Shown piece after piece: positions 19,842 through 29,208 of a DNA stretch of 64,000 nucleotides. The stretch comes from Corynebacterium meitnerae (GTDB lineage: Bacteria; Actinomycetota; Actinomycetes; Mycobacteriales; Mycobacteriaceae), in NCBI RefSeq assembly GCF_027570075.1, contig NZ_JAKMUS010000006.1, positions 62,001-126,000 on the forward strand, read 5' to 3'. Both the position numbers and the translations under genes were made by a program. The notes below the pieces were generated by a model. It ran no database searches. It was given only the letters and a program-made list of their open reading frames with translations, and was not told where the DNA came from. Numbering within the stretch: the stretch's first letter is position 1; the number at the start of each line of letters is the position of its first letter.

Positions 19842-21413
19842 GTGACTACCTCTCCAACTGCTAACGCGCATCCGCGCCCAGTCCTTGTTGTGGACTTCGG
19901 CGCGCAGTATGCACAGCTCATTGCCCGTCGCGTGCGTGAAGCGCGCATCTACTCTGAGGTCGTGCCGCACACGATCACGGCTGAAGAATTGAAAGCTAAG
20001 GACCCGGTTGCGCTCGTGCTGTCCGGCGGCCCGTCGTCTGTGTATGAGGACGGTGCGCCGAAGCTCGATCCGGCCATCTTCGAGCTGGGCTTGCCCACGT
20101 TCGGCATTTGCTACGGCTTCCAGGTGATGACTCAGGCGCTGGGTGGCACCGTGGCCAAGACGGGTTCGCGCGAATATGGCCGCACGAAGATGGATGTGTG
20201 TGGTGGCGTCCTCCACGCTGGCCTGTCGGAGCAGCATTCCGTGTGGATGAGCCACGGCGATTCCGTGACGCAGGCGCCGGAAGGTTTCGAGGTCACCGCG
20301 TCTTCTGAGGGTGCACCGGTCGCTGCCTTTGAGAATGCGGATCAGCGTATGGCAGGCGTGCAGTACCACCCGGAGGTCATGCACTCGCCGCACGGTCAGC
20401 AGGTGCTCACCCGCTTCCTCACGGAGATCGCGGGGCTCGAGCAGACCTGGACGGCGTCGAATATTGCAGAGCAGCTTATCGACGCTGTCTCGGCCCAAAT
20501 CGGCCCCGACGGCCACGCCATCTGTGGTCTGTCTGGCGGCGTGGACTCCGCTGTCGCAGCGGCGCTGGTGCAGCGCGCGATCGGCGACCGTTTGACCTGC
20601 GTGTTCGTTGACCACGGTCTGCTGCGCCAGGGCGAGCGCGAGCAGGTGGAGAAGGACTTCGTGGCCGCAACCGGCGCGAAGCTGGTGACGGTGGATGAGC
20701 GTGACGCCTTCCTGAGCAAGCTCGCCGGCGTGACGGAGCCGGAGGCGAAGCGTAAGGCGATTGGTGCGGAGTTCATCCGTTCCTTCGAGCGAGCCGTGGC
20801 CTCCGTGCTGGAGGGTGAGGACGTGGGCTTCCTCGTTCAGGGCACCCTGTACCCGGATGTTGTGGAATCCGGCGGCGGCACCGGCACCGCGAACATCAAG
20901 AGCCACCACAACGTGGGTGGCCTGCCGGACGATGTGGAGTTCGAGCTTGTCGAGCCGCTCCGCCTGCTGTTTAAGGACGAGGTCCGCGCTGTTGGCCGGG
21001 AGCTGGGTCTGCCGGAGGTTATTGTGAACCGCCAGCCGTTCCCGGGCCCGGGCCTGGGTATCCGCATTGTCGGTGAGGTGACGTCGGAACGCCTAGAGAC
21101 CCTGCGCAAGGCCGATGCCATCGCCCGCGAGGAACTCACCCGCGCTGGCCTGGACGATCAGATCTGGCAGTGCCCGGTGGTCCTGCTCGCAGACGTTCGC
21201 TCCGTCGGTGTTCAGGGTGACGGCCGCACCTACGGCCACCCGATTGTGCTGCGACCGGTTGCTTCCGAGGACGCGATGACCGCCGACTGGGTGCGCGTGC
21301 CGTACGAGGTGCTGGAGACGATCTCCACCCGCATCACAAACGAGGTGGAGGACGTCAACCGGGTGGTCCTGGACATCACGTCCAAGCCGCCGGGAACCAT
21401 CGAGTGGGAGTAA
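19842..21413 (+). CDS. guaA: GMP synthase (glutamine-hydrolysing)
   Basis: It converts XMP to GMP with glutamine and ATP. The N-terminal class I amidotransferase has the nucleophile cysteine in FGICYGFQ and the His/Glu pair in YHPEVMHS; the ATP pyrophosphatase domain has [14 protein letters not shown]; the C-terminal dimerisation domain ends in the family tail [13 protein letters not shown]. Length is 523 residues. The start is GTG 19842, preceded by a TAAACT -10-like box about 10 nt upstream, so the transcript may be leaderless. Confidence 0.96.
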   Translation: MTTSPTANAHPRPVLVVDFGAQYAQLIARRVREARIYSEVVPHTITAEELKAKDPVALVLSGGPSSVYEDGAPKLDPAIFELGLPTFGICYGFQVMTQALGGTVAKTGSREYGRTKMDVCGGVLHAGLSEQHSVWMSHGDSVTQAPEGFEVTASSEGAPVAAFENADQRMAGVQYHPEVMHSPHGQQVLTRFLTEIAGLEQTWTASNIAEQLIDAVSAQIGPDGHAICGLSGGVDSAVAAALVQRAIGDRLTCVFVDHGLLRQGEREQVEKDFVAATGAKLVTVDERDAFLSKLAGVTEPEAKRKAIGAEFIRSFERAVASVLEGEDVGFLVQGTLYPDVVESGGGTGTANIKSHHNVGGLPDDVEFELVEPLRLLFKDEVRAVGRELGLPEVIVNRQPFPGPGLGIRIVGEVTSERLETLRKADAIAREELTRAGLDDQIWQCPVVLLADVRSVGVQGDGRTYGHPIVLRPVASEDAMTADWVRVPYEVLETISTRITNEVEDVNRVVLDITSKPPGTIEWE

Positions 21414-21422
21414 GCCTGGGGT

Positions 21423-22490
21423 TTACTCAGCAAACTGCGCGGACACGGATCCGATGCGGTGCTTCACATTAATAGTGAGAAGCTCGCCGTCCTTGTCCGC
21501 GTTGTGCTTTCCTGAAGGGCAGGTAGTTTCGCCGATGGAGGTCTGGCAGTGCACCTCAACCGGCACGTTGTTCGGCAGCAGGATGTTGATCTCGCCGATG
21601 CCGTTGTTGAAGTTGACGGTCTTCGGCTCCTTGAGTGGTGCCAGGTTCGAGAGGTCAACGTTCATTTCGCCGACGAGGTTGTTGACGTCGGGGATGGATT
21701 GAGCATCCTCGTATGCCAGATGCACTTCGCCGATGCGGTCGGAGACGCCTACTCCAAAGACGAGGGGTGCCGCGACGAGCAGTGCCACCGGGATCCACAG
21801 CCACAGGCGCGAACTCTTCTTCTTAGGCTCCGGCTCTGGGGCCGGCTCCAGGGCAGGGTCCGGCAGGTGCCACAGCCCTGGCGCCGCGCCCAACGGGTCC
21901 CACGCCGGGGGAGTGGGGGCCGCGGGTTCGGGGCCAGCCGGGTGTTCGTAGCCTTCCGGTGGTGTGAACCGCGCAGTCACCGGCGGCTCAGGCTGTGTCT
22001 TCGGTTCCCGCGGCTTCTGCGGAGAAGGCGGGACCACGAGCCCAGCCGGCGGGACCGGCGTGCGCTGGTGCAGTGCCCACCACGCCACCGCAGCAAGAGC
22101 CAGACCACCGATGGCGGAGAACACCAGCTCGCCGCCAGCGCCCACGGACAAGGTGGGGAAGAAGATGATGAGCAAAACCAGCAGCACCCAGCCGGTGGTG
22201 CGGTCATCGCGCTCCGCGTCCGTCAGTTCTTCATTCGGCCGCGAGATCACCTCCGCGGGGCTGGCTGCCATGCCAAAGCGCGGCATGAGGAAACCACACA
22301 GGATGTAGGTGAACAGGCCAACGCCGAACACGAAGGACAAGGCGACGAAAGCGACGCGGACGAGCAATACGTCGATGCGGTAGCGCACCGCGATGCCTTC
22401 GCAGATGCCGGCGATGATTGCGTTTCCGCCCTGTTTCTTCGGGATGCGGGGAGGGCGGGTGTCCCACATTTCCTTCAGTGTCTCGTTCAT
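21423..22490 (-). CDS. esrI: EsrI-like membrane inhibitor, PspC domain with LiaF-like C-terminus
   Basis: In C. glutamicum the EsrISR system senses envelope stress; EsrI is the membrane protein that holds the sensor kinase inactive. Here an N-terminal PspC domain (GNAIIAGICEGIAVRYRIDVLLVRVAFVAL split over two segments) precedes further helices, a Pro-rich linker and a last helix, then a C-terminal beta-rich region of the LiaF kind with ININGIGEI-like repeats (NFNNGIGEINILLPNN, TSIGETTCPSG). I start at MNETLKEMWDT (22490), giving 355 residues; the frame continues upstream without similarity. The divergent position to the kinase supports the call. Confidence 0.85.
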   Translation of the reverse strand: MNETLKEMWDTRPPRIPKKQGGNAIIAGICEGIAVRYRIDVLLVRVAFVALSFVFGVGLFTYILCGFLMPRFGMAASPAEVISRPNEELTDAERDDRTTGWVLLVLLIIFFPTLSVGAGGELVFSAIGGLALAAVAWWALHQRTPVPPAGLVVPPSPQKPREPKTQPEPPVTARFTPPEGYEHPAGPEPAAPTPPAWDPLGAAPGLWHLPDPALEPAPEPEPKKKSSRLWLWIPVALLVAAPLVFGVGVSDRIGEVHLAYEDAQSIPDVNNLVGEMNVDLSNLAPLKEPKTVNFNNGIGEINILLPNNVPVEVHCQTSIGETTCPSGKHNADKDGELLTINVKHRIGSVSAQFAE

Positions 22491-22551
22491 GGTTCCAGTA
22501 TGAAATGCAGGGGCGCGGAGCGGTATCGGGAATGACCCTGGTTTTTGGATT

Positions 22552-22567
22552 TCAGGGTTTACCCTGA
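22552..22567. promoter_or_regulatory. Palindrome between esrI and esrS, candidate EsrR operator
   Basis: TCAGGGT and ACCCTGA are perfect arms around TT. A further ACCCTG copy lies at 22535-22540. The palindrome is central in the 111-bp divergent promoter region, where an autoregulated LiaR-like regulator would bind. Confidence 0.5.
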
Positions 22568-22601
22568 TTCGCGCCGCGAACAAGCATGCAAAGATAAGCG
22601 C

Positions 22602-23735
22602 ATGTCCTATTCCAATGGTGCCTACCCGCGTTTTGTGCGCGTGGAGCAAGGGCGGGTTGTCGCAGGTGTCGCCGCAGGGTTGTCGGCGCATTTGCGTATC
22701 GACGTCACCTGGGTCCGCCTCGCCCTCACCCTCACCTCCTTCCTCGGCGGGATGGGAGTTCTGGCGTATGCGGCGCTGTGGATGTTCAGCCCGGTGGGCA
22801 CGCCGCAGGAGCCGGTGATTGACCGCTACCGCGTCGGGGGTGCTGCGCATGCCTTCATGATCGTGGGGGCGTTTGCGCTGTGGGCCCTATCGGCAGGCGG
22901 TGCCGGCTGGTTCTTCCTGGTTATCGCGCTGGTGGCTCTTGGCGCGGTGTTGGCGTGGCAGGCCTATGACCGTGACATGCGCACCACCGGTTCCGTCGTG
23001 CTGTTGGCGTGTGGCGCGGTGTTGGTGATGGGTGGTGTCGTGGTCATTGCCCTGATGGGTGACCGCGGTGGGATTACTGGCGTGATCATGGCGGTTCTTG
23101 CCTCGGTGATTGGCGTGGGCATTCTGGTGGTGCCGTTGATTCTGCGGCTATTCCGCTCGCTCGTGCAGGAGCGCGAGGAGAAAGCGGTGGCGGACCAGCA
23201 TGCTGTTATTGCCGCTCATCTGCATGATTCGGTGCTGCAGACACTCGCCCTCATCCAAAAGCGCGCGGATGATGCGGAGGAGGTTGCGCGCCTTGCTCGC
23301 GGCCAGGAGCGTGAACTGCGCGCCTGGCTTTACGACGCCCCCGCCACCCCCACCAGCCTCTTCGCCGCCCTCAACACCGCGGCGGGTGAGGTCGAGGACA
23401 TGTTTAATGTGCGCATCCGGCCCGTCACCGTCGGTGAGGACCTGGCGCTGGAGGAGCACGTGGAACCCATCGTCTTGGCAGCTCGCGAAGCCATGGTGAA
23501 TGCCGCGAAGCATTCAGGCACGTCCGCCATTGACGTGTACGTGGAACACATCGCTGGTGAGCTCAGCGTGTTCGTTCGTGACCGTGGAACCGGCTTTGAT
23601 GTGGATGCTGTCCCGGCGGATCGGCACGGCATCCGCGATTCCATCACCGGCCGCATGGACAGTGCCGGCGGGACCGCCGCGGTGAAAACGGCCCCGGGCG
23701 AAGGAACAGAAGTGGTACTCACGTTGCCGCTGTAA
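22602..23735 (+). CDS. esrS: EsrS-like sensor histidine kinase with PspC domain
   Basis: The 377-residue protein opens with a PspC domain (GRVVAGVAAGLSAHLRIDVTWVRLAL), has about five membrane helices, then a NarL-group HisKA_3 domain: the phosphorylated histidine is in AAHLHDSVLQTLALIQ (about residue 209). The ATPase part has the N box MVNAAKHSG and the G box DRGTGFD and ends EGTEVVLTLPL. It lacks an extracytoplasmic sensor domain, as expected for an intramembrane-sensing kinase controlled by a partner such as EsrI. esrR follows 10 bp later. The start ATG 22602 gives MSYSNGAYPRF. Confidence 0.9.
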   Translation: MSYSNGAYPRFVRVEQGRVVAGVAAGLSAHLRIDVTWVRLALTLTSFLGGMGVLAYAALWMFSPVGTPQEPVIDRYRVGGAAHAFMIVGAFALWALSAGGAGWFFLVIALVALGAVLAWQAYDRDMRTTGSVVLLACGAVLVMGGVVVIALMGDRGGITGVIMAVLASVIGVGILVVPLILRLFRSLVQEREEKAVADQHAVIAAHLHDSVLQTLALIQKRADDAEEVARLARGQERELRAWLYDAPATPTSLFAALNTAAGEVEDMFNVRIRPVTVGEDLALEEHVEPIVLAAREAMVNAAKHSGTSAIDVYVEHIAGELSVFVRDRGTGFDVDAVPADRHGIRDSITGRMDSAGGTAAVKTAPGEGTEVVLTLPL

Positions 23736-23745
23736 AGTCGAGATT

Positions 23746-24420
23746 ATGCAGCCAGTTCGCGTTTTTCTTGTCGACGACCACTCCGTCTTCCGCTCCGGCG
23801 TCCGCGCCGAGCTGGCTGGTGCTGATTCTGGGACTGCGGCGATTGACGTCGTCGGCGATGCCGGCACCGTCGCCGAGGCCGTTGCTGGTATCGCGGAGAC
23901 GAAGCCCGACGTTGTTCTCCTGGACGTACACATGCCGGACGGCGGTGGCCTCGCCGTGATTACGCAAGCGCCGGGCCCGAAGTACTTGGCGCTGTCTGTG
24001 TCGGATGCAGCGGAAGACGTCATCGCTCTCATCCGTGCGGGGGCGCGCGGGTACGTGACGAAGAACATCAACGGCCCGGAACTCGCCGAAGCCGTCATGC
24101 AGGTGCATGGTGGGGATGCGTACTTCTCGCCGCGCCTCGCTGGGTTTGTCCTCGATGCGTTTGCCTCCGGCGGGGTTGTGGAGGATCCGGCGGGGGAGCC
24201 GGAGAAGGCGGGGGAGGGGGAGATCGCCGATAAGCTCACGCGCAGAGAGCTCGAAGTGCTACGGCTTTTGGCGCGCGGCTACACGTATAAGGAGATTGCG
24301 GCGGAGCTGTTCATTTCGGTGAAGACGGTGGAAACGCACGCGTCGAATGTGCTGCGTAAGACGCAAACGTCGAACCGCCATCAGTTGACGCGGTGGGCGT
24401 CACAGCACTCACTGGACTAG
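23746..24420 (+). CDS. esrR: EsrR-like response regulator (NarL/LuxR family)
   Basis: The receiver domain has the acidic pair in FLVDDHSVFRSG, the phosphorylated aspartate in VVLLDVHMPDGGG (about residue 56) and the switch lysine in GYVTKNI. A LuxR-type helix-turn-helix fills the C-terminus (LTRRELEVLRLLARGYTYKEIAAELFISVKTVETH, seen as two segments). Length is 224 residues. It pairs with the kinase just upstream and probably acts on the palindrome at 22552. Confidence 0.92.
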   Translation: MQPVRVFLVDDHSVFRSGVRAELAGADSGTAAIDVVGDAGTVAEAVAGIAETKPDVVLLDVHMPDGGGLAVITQAPGPKYLALSVSDAAEDVIALIRAGARGYVTKNINGPELAEAVMQVHGGDAYFSPRLAGFVLDAFASGGVVEDPAGEPEKAGEGEIADKLTRRELEVLRLLARGYTYKEIAAELFISVKTVETHASNVLRKTQTSNRHQLTRWASQHSLD

Positions 24421-24478
24421 AAAATACGTTCGACCACGGGGATTGACCGTGTCGCCCACGCGGAGCATAATAATTCGC

Positions 24479-25180
24479 GTGAGTGGAACAAGTGTTCGTA
24501 AGGTTGATCTGGCTGCCGTGCCACTTGCTTCCTCGCGCGCCGAACAAATTGCGCAGCTGCGCGCCCAGATTTCGCAGATGGGAGGGGGTGCGCGGGAAGA
24601 AAGTGCGGTTCAAGGTCTTGACCTGCTGCCTATCGACGGGCCCCTGGGCTCCGTCCTTCCCGGCGGCCTTCCGCGGCGCGCAATCACACACCTGAGCGAC
24701 ACGCCGGGGCTGGTTGTGGAGTTGCTGCGCCATGTTACCGCTGCTGGTGGACACGCGGGTGTGGTGGGGTGGTCGGAGCTGTCTTATGCCGCGCTGCCGG
24801 CGGCAGGTCTGGAGCGCATCATCGCGGTGCCGGACGCCGGCGTGGATCCGCTGGGCGTGGCCGGGGTACTGGTGGAAGGGCTTGACCTGGTGGTGTTCCG
24901 TTCTCCGGTTGCGCTGGAGTTGTCGCCGGTGCGGGCCCGGCCGTTGCTGGGCAAGCTGCGCAAGGGCCATGCCGCGCTCATGCTGGTGGGGGCGACGGTG
25001 CCGTCGCCGGCGCTGTCTATGACGGGGGAAGTGGTGGGCTTCCACGGTATCGGCCGCGGCACTGGCCGCATCATGGGGATGGACGTGCGGGTGCGGGTCA
25101 CGCAGAAGAACACGCGCCCGGCCTCGACTGTGGTCACGGTGGGTGACGCGCCGGCACCTGCCTTGCGGGTGGTGCGGTAG
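24479..25180 (+). CDS. imuA': ImuA'-like component of the SOS mutasome
   Basis: Mycobacterial ImuA' and ImuB work with the polymerase DnaE2 in damage-induced mutagenesis. This 233-residue protein shows the RecA-like relatives' layout without a Walker A: SSRAEQIAQLRAQISQM, LPGGLPRRAITHLSDTPG, a VVGWSELSYAALPAAGLERIIAVP block and HGIGRGTGRIMGMDVRVRV. I prefer GTG 24479: TAATAAT lies at 24466-24472, 7 nt before it, giving a leaderless message. A TTG at 24443 would add 12 residues. The SOS box overlaps codons 2-7, and imuB follows directly. Confidence 0.85.
   Translation: MSGTSVRKVDLAAVPLASSRAEQIAQLRAQISQMGGGAREESAVQGLDLLPIDGPLGSVLPGGLPRRAITHLSDTPGLVVELLRHVTAAGGHAGVVGWSELSYAALPAAGLERIIAVPDAGVDPLGVAGVLVEGLDLVVFRSPVALELSPVRARPLLGKLRKGHAALMLVGATVPSPALSMTGEVVGFHGIGRGTGRIMGMDVRVRVTQKNTRPASTVVTVGDAPAPALRVVR
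24484..24499. promoter_or_regulatory. LexA/SOS box at imuA'
   Basis: TGGAACAAGTGTTCGT matches 12 of the 14 fixed positions of the corynebacterial SOS consensus (TCGAAC/AA, two free bases, TGTTCGA). It lies at the proposed transcription and translation start, so LexA would block the promoter. It fits DNA-damage control of imuA'-imuB. Confidence 0.75.
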
Positions 25181-26743
25181 ATGCGCGTGGCGGCCGTGTG
25201 GTTCCCGGATTGGCCGATCCAGGCGGCGCGGCTCGATGCGGGGGATGAGCTAGAGGAGCCGTTGGCGATCGGTGCGCATCATCGCATCAAAGTGGTGTCG
25301 CACGCGGCGCGCAAACTGGGGATTCGGCGTGGGATGAAGGTGCGTTACGCTCAGTCCGTGTGCCCGGATCTGACGGTGGTGGAGGATAATCCGGACCGGG
25401 ATGGGCGCATGTTCGCGGCGCTCGCGGCGAGTTTCGATGATGTTGCCGCGTCCGTGGAGGTCCTGCGCCCAGGGCTCGTCGTCGTGGATATCGCCGCCGC
25501 GGGCACGTTCCACGGGAGCGAGGAAAAAGCGACGGAGATGCTTATCGACGCCGCCGCCCGCCGCGGCATCGACGCCCTCGCCGGCGTGGCTGATGAGATT
25601 GCCACGGCTGTCATCGCGGCGCGTGTCCCGGCGGTGGTGCCGGCGGGGCAGTCGGCGTCGTTTCTCGCCGGTCTTCCCCTGCGCATGCTGGTGGCGGAGA
25701 CAAGCCTGGGTGCGGACGCAGACACCGTCGCTGCCCTGGGGCAGCTGGGAGTGGGCACGCTTGGTGAGCTCGCCGCGCTGCCGTCCACTGCCATATCCAC
25801 GCGTTTTGGGCGCGCCGGGCTGCATTGCCACCGCATTGCGTGTGCTGCGCCGAACCGGCGGGTAGCGCCGGAGATTCCGTCGGCGGACCTGAGCGTGTCA
25901 GTGTCTCCGGAAGACCCCATCGAGCGTGTTGATGCTGCTGCCTTCGCCGCCCGTGCGTTGGCGGCGAGCCTGCATGAACGTCTCGCGGATGCGGGGCTGA
26001 ACTGTCTTCGCCTCAAAGTGAAGGCAGAAGTAGACGGCGGGGAGATCGTGGAACGCACGTGGCGCACCCGCGAAGCCCTGACGGAAGAGGCCACGGCGGA
26101 TCGGGTGCGGTGGCAGCTCGACGGCTGGTTGACGCACGGCGGTGCCGGGGCAATCACCTCCCTGATTCTTGAGCCGTTGGAGGTGGCGCAGCCGGATACT
26201 GCGGGGCAGTTGTGGGGCAGCGGTTCTGCCACGGGGCCTGGTACGGGGGATGATCAGGCGCGCCGGGTGGCGGAACGCGTGCAGTCCCAGCTCGGAATCG
26301 ATGCGGTGGTGCAGCCACGCTTCGTCGGCGGGCGCGGGGTGGCAGAACGCGTTGCCCTCGTGCCCTTTGGGGAACGCGGCCCTGAGAGCAGCCACGCCGC
26401 CTGGCCTGGTGCGATCCCGCAACCTTTGCCAGCGCGGATTGGCGGTGGCTTAAACCACCCGGCATCACGGGTCACGATGATTGATGCCCACGCCACCCCC
26501 ATCGGCGTCACCGCAGAGGCGCTACTCACCTCCCAGCCTTACGCCCTGAGCTGGGGTGGCAACAAGTACCTCATCACAGGATGGGCAGGCCCGTGGCCCG
26601 TGGATGGCGAATGGTGGGAGGAGACGCCCCACAAAGTCGCCCGCCTCCAAGTCATCGGCTGCACGCCACGTGATCAAGAACCAGTGGGGTGGCTGCTGGT
26701 GTGGTCGAAGCAGCAGTGGCGAGTCGAGGCTATGTATACCTAG
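25181..26743 (+). CDS. imuB: ImuB, Y-family polymerase-like mutasome hub
   Basis: ImuB is a catalytically dead DinB relative that links DnaE2 to the sliding clamp. The 520-residue protein opens VAAVWFPDWP where an active Y-family enzyme has its first catalytic Asp motif, and PGLVVVDIAAAGTFHG stands where the SxDE motif should be, so the metal-binding acids are missing as expected. IGIRRGMKVRYAQ-like and LPLRMLV, LGQLGVGTLGELAALP (a helix-hairpin-helix) support the fold. The start ATG abuts the imuA' stop. dnaE2 is 5.3 kb downstream rather than adjacent. Confidence 0.9.
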   Translation: MRVAAVWFPDWPIQAARLDAGDELEEPLAIGAHHRIKVVSHAARKLGIRRGMKVRYAQSVCPDLTVVEDNPDRDGRMFAALAASFDDVAASVEVLRPGLVVVDIAAAGTFHGSEEKATEMLIDAAARRGIDALAGVADEIATAVIAARVPAVVPAGQSASFLAGLPLRMLVAETSLGADADTVAALGQLGVGTLGELAALPSTAISTRFGRAGLHCHRIACAAPNRRVAPEIPSADLSVSVSPEDPIERVDAAAFAARALAASLHERLADAGLNCLRLKVKAEVDGGEIVERTWRTREALTEEATADRVRWQLDGWLTHGGAGAITSLILEPLEVAQPDTAGQLWGSGSATGPGTGDDQARRVAERVQSQLGIDAVVQPRFVGGRGVAERVALVPFGERGPESSHAAWPGAIPQPLPARIGGGLNHPASRVTMIDAHATPIGVTAEALLTSQPYALSWGGNKYLITGWAGPWPVDGEWWEETPHKVARLQVIGCTPRDQEPVGWLLVWSKQQWRVEAMYT

Positions 26744-26759
26744 GTACAGCTAGGTACAG
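26740..26759. repeat. Two 10-bp CTAG-rich tandem repeats
   Basis: CTAGGTACAG occurs twice in tandem and is followed by another CTAG. The repeats fill the gap between the convergent stops of imuB and the lipoprotein gene; the imuB stop lies within the first unit. Related CTAG-rich sequence flanks the IS element near 60170. Confidence 0.8.
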
Positions 26760-27360
26760 CTAGCGCGCGATGTCAATGACAACACGCGTCGGATCCTGCA
26801 CCGTCACCACGCTGAACGGGGCGCGGGAGTTCAAACCGATGACCACCTGGGTGCGGCCACCGGAAGTATCGGCGTTGACAACCTCCGCAACGGGACTGGA
26901 CTTCCCGGCTCCATTGACGCGTTCGGGCGCGGAGGCTTCGGCGCCCACATCAGCGGGGAACACCGTGCCGTCAATGGACACGTTGAGGAACGCCGCTCCC
27001 TTCACCTTCACCGGCTGCCCAGTGGAACCGTGAACGGGGGAGGGGACGTAGTCCGCGAACCACCCCGGCTCACCATCACCGCTCATGGTGAGCGTGACGC
27101 GATCAAAATCGCTGTAGCTGTTCACCTCAATATCGGTCACCGCAAGACGCGCTGGTGCTGCCGGCCGGGTGGTCTTGGGTGAGGAGTTCATCGCGCCCAA
27201 CGGCTCAAGGTCCTCCGGTTCCATGGGGTTGACGGCACCGCCGGTGCCGGCGACGAGGTCGGGGCGGGGGGGTGCTGGGGGCGTCGATAAGCATGCATCC
27301 CGCGAGCACAAAAGCGACCGTGCCTGAGGCAGCGGCGCATGCGAGCCGGGATGCAATCAT
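26760..27360 (-). pseudogene. Lipoprotein with AMIN-like domain, frameshifted in a G7 tract
   Basis: The start at 27360 gives a clean lipoprotein signal, MIASRLACAAASG to the lipobox VLAGC, then LIDAPSTPPPRP. From there the frame changes: the rest of the protein (PDLVAGTGGAVNPMEPEDL onward, about 165 residues, with VTDIEVNSYSDFDRVTLTMSG and a closing TRVVIDIAR of the AMIN-like kind) is in the next frame. The join lies in a run of seven G on the + strand (27266-27272; C7 in the gene). Removing one base restores one continuous protein of about 200 residues. This is a true mutation, a slippable tract, or a sequencing error; the intact domain on both sides favours a recent event. Confidence 0.75.
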
Positions 27361-27479
27361 GCGAAATACCCTAATAACAACCGTGAGAACACAAAAATGA
27401 AAACAGCCCAATCCGCAGATTGAGACCAAAACGTTGCACACACTACAGGTCCCGCCGAAGATAGGTTACCCTTAGTGCC

Positions 27480-28397
27480 ATGCCTGCCGATTCCTTCACT
27501 TTGTGCTCCGATGTTGAGGTGGAGCCGCTTCCAGGGACGGCAAAACAGGCCACGGTCTACGTGCTTTATGAAGAACCGGGCCCATGGAGCCACGATGTCC
27601 TGGACGGCGGCACGTTCGGCGCGGAGCTCACCGAGAAGCTCAAAGCGCGCATGAAGAAGTACAACGCGGCGCTTCAACTCATCCGCCACCCAACGCGCGA
27701 AGGGCGCGTGATTGAGTCGCACCACCTGTACCTGGTGTTCTCCGACATCGGGCTGACGGAAGTGCTGCACGTGGATGGGCCGGAGGCGATCCTGGACCTG
27801 GACCTGTCGGGCCCGGGCCTCAATGGTGGGCAGGCGCGCGTCAATCCGCTGTTGCTCGTGTGCACGCACGCGAAGCGCGACCGTTGCTGCGCGGTGAAGG
27901 GCCGCCCGCTCGTAGCGGAGCTGGAGCGCCGCTACCCGTTCAAGAACACGGGCGATGTGGTGTGGGAGACCTCCCACGTCAAGGGTCACCGTTTCGCGCC
28001 GGCGCTGTTGCTGTTGCCGTGGGGCTACAGCTTCGGCCGCATGAACCTGGAGGCGACGGAGGCCATGCTGGCTGCGGCGATGCGCGCGCAGTATTTCGTG
28101 CCGGGTAACCGCGGCAGCGGCTTGATGTCGCCGCCCGCACAGGCCGCGGAGGTTGCGGTTGCCGCGCACCTGCAGCGCCAGGGCGAGGATGTTTCTTATG
28201 GGCAGTTCTCCGTCGAATCGGAGGAGGTCGGCGAGGATCATGCGCGCATCGTGCTTATCGACGGCACCCGCGCCCACACCGTCACCCTCTCCACCCACGC
28301 TGCCTCCGGGGTGATCTCCTCGTGCGGCGATGAGCCGAAGCAGGGCCGCTACTGGCAGGTGGATTCGCTGGAGTGCGTGGAGGGCGCTGCGAGGTAA
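27480..28397 (+). CDS. Sucrase/ferredoxin-like family protein
   Basis: The 305-residue soluble protein has the family hallmark: LLLVCTHAKRDRCCAVKGRPL (about residues 123-143, with three cysteines) and WETSHVKGHRFAPALLLLPWGYSFGRM. These resemble thioredoxin-fold [2Fe-2S] ferredoxins, so it may bind a cluster through the Cys and His residues. No physiological role is established. A partial DtxR-like match (AGGTTA with CCT) sits at 27465-27476, right before the ATG, but scores only 11 of 19. Its last 49 bp overlap the opposing HAD gene. Confidence 0.85.
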   Translation: MPADSFTLCSDVEVEPLPGTAKQATVYVLYEEPGPWSHDVLDGGTFGAELTEKLKARMKKYNAALQLIRHPTREGRVIESHHLYLVFSDIGLTEVLHVDGPEAILDLDLSGPGLNGGQARVNPLLLVCTHAKRDRCCAVKGRPLVAELERRYPFKNTGDVVWETSHVKGHRFAPALLLLPWGYSFGRMNLEATEAMLAAAMRAQYFVPGNRGSGLMSPPAQAAEVAVAAHLQRQGEDVSYGQFSVESEEVGEDHARIVLIDGTRAHTVTLSTHAASGVISSCGDEPKQGRYWQVDSLECVEGAAR

Positions 28398-29182
28398 CTC
28401 AGCAGTGTCTCTCCCACGGACTCTATGACGTGGTCGCTGGCGGACTGCACGTCAGCGGGGGAGTAAGGGAAGCTGTGGGAGACGTCGGCAATGGCGTGCA
28501 TGGGCAGGTCATTCCATGAATCGCCGAAGGTGTACAGCTCCACGTCGACGCGGTCACGGCCGAGGTGTGCCAGAACGTCGATGATCCCGGCGGCTTTGTC
28601 CCGCCCCGGCGCCATGACGTCGACGAAGTTGGCATTGCGGGCGTAGTTGATCTCGGGGTGAGCCTCGGCCCACGCGATGATTTCCGCCGTGTTGGCCGGG
28701 GTTGTAGCAGCGGTGTGGGGCAGCCAGAACACCAGCAGGGCGAAGTCGTGGTCGGGGATGTCATCTGCGCTCATGGTGGTGAAGCCGGCGATGAGGTCAC
28801 GCCCGTCCTCCACGGAGAGGTCGGCGGTGGTATCGGCGAAGATCGCATCGTTGTCACCCCACGTCGTGCCGCACACCGCCAGCCCCGGGGTGGCACCAAA
28901 GCGCGCAACGGCTTCAACGAGCACATGGTTGGGCACCGGGTGGGTGTACAGCAGCTGATCATCCACGGTGGTGGCGGCGCTGCCGTTGGACAGCACGTGG
29001 AAGTCAAACAACCCCTCAGCGCCGGCGAGCCCGCGGGCGAGTTTGCTGCGGGACCGGCCGGTGGCACAAATGGCAACGTGCCCGGCTTCACGCCAGGCAC
29101 GTAGTGCGGCAATGTCGGCGGCGGCGATGCCGGCGCCCGGGTGGTGGAGGGTCCCATCGAAGTCAAAAACTGCAACCTTCAT
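28349..29182 (-). CDS. HAD-superfamily phosphatase (Cof/HAD-IIB type)
   Basis: The nucleophile motif VFDFDGTLHHPG is at the N-terminus from ATG 29182. ICATGRSRSKLARGL provides the second motif and YTFGDSWNDLPMHA the last, with the acidic pair. The middle insert is a HAD-II cap, so it is probably a sugar-phosphate or phospholipid-type phosphatase; the substrate is unknown. Length is 277 residues. The frame continues 38 codons upstream without similarity. It converges on and overlaps the sucrase/ferredoxin-like gene by 49 bp. Confidence 0.88.
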   Translation of the reverse strand: MKVAVFDFDGTLHHPGAGIAAADIAALRAWREAGHVAICATGRSRSKLARGLAGAEGLFDFHVLSNGSAATTVDDQLLYTHPVPNHVLVEAVARFGATPGLAVCGTTWGDNDAIFADTTADLSVEDGRDLIAGFTTMSADDIPDHDFALLVFWLPHTAATTPANTAEIIAWAEAHPEINYARNANFVDVMAPGRDKAAGIIDVLAHLGRDRVDVELYTFGDSWNDLPMHAIADVSHSFPYSPADVQSASDHVIESVGETLLSYLAAPSTHSSESTCQ

Positions 29183-29208
29183 GGGGCCCAACCTACCTAG
29201 CAACCCGG

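Noticed and set aside
27465-27483. DtxR box before the sucrase/ferredoxin-like gene
   Set aside because: Only 11 of 19 positions match, not convincing beside the 14-of-19 sites elsewhere; noted in the gene entry only.
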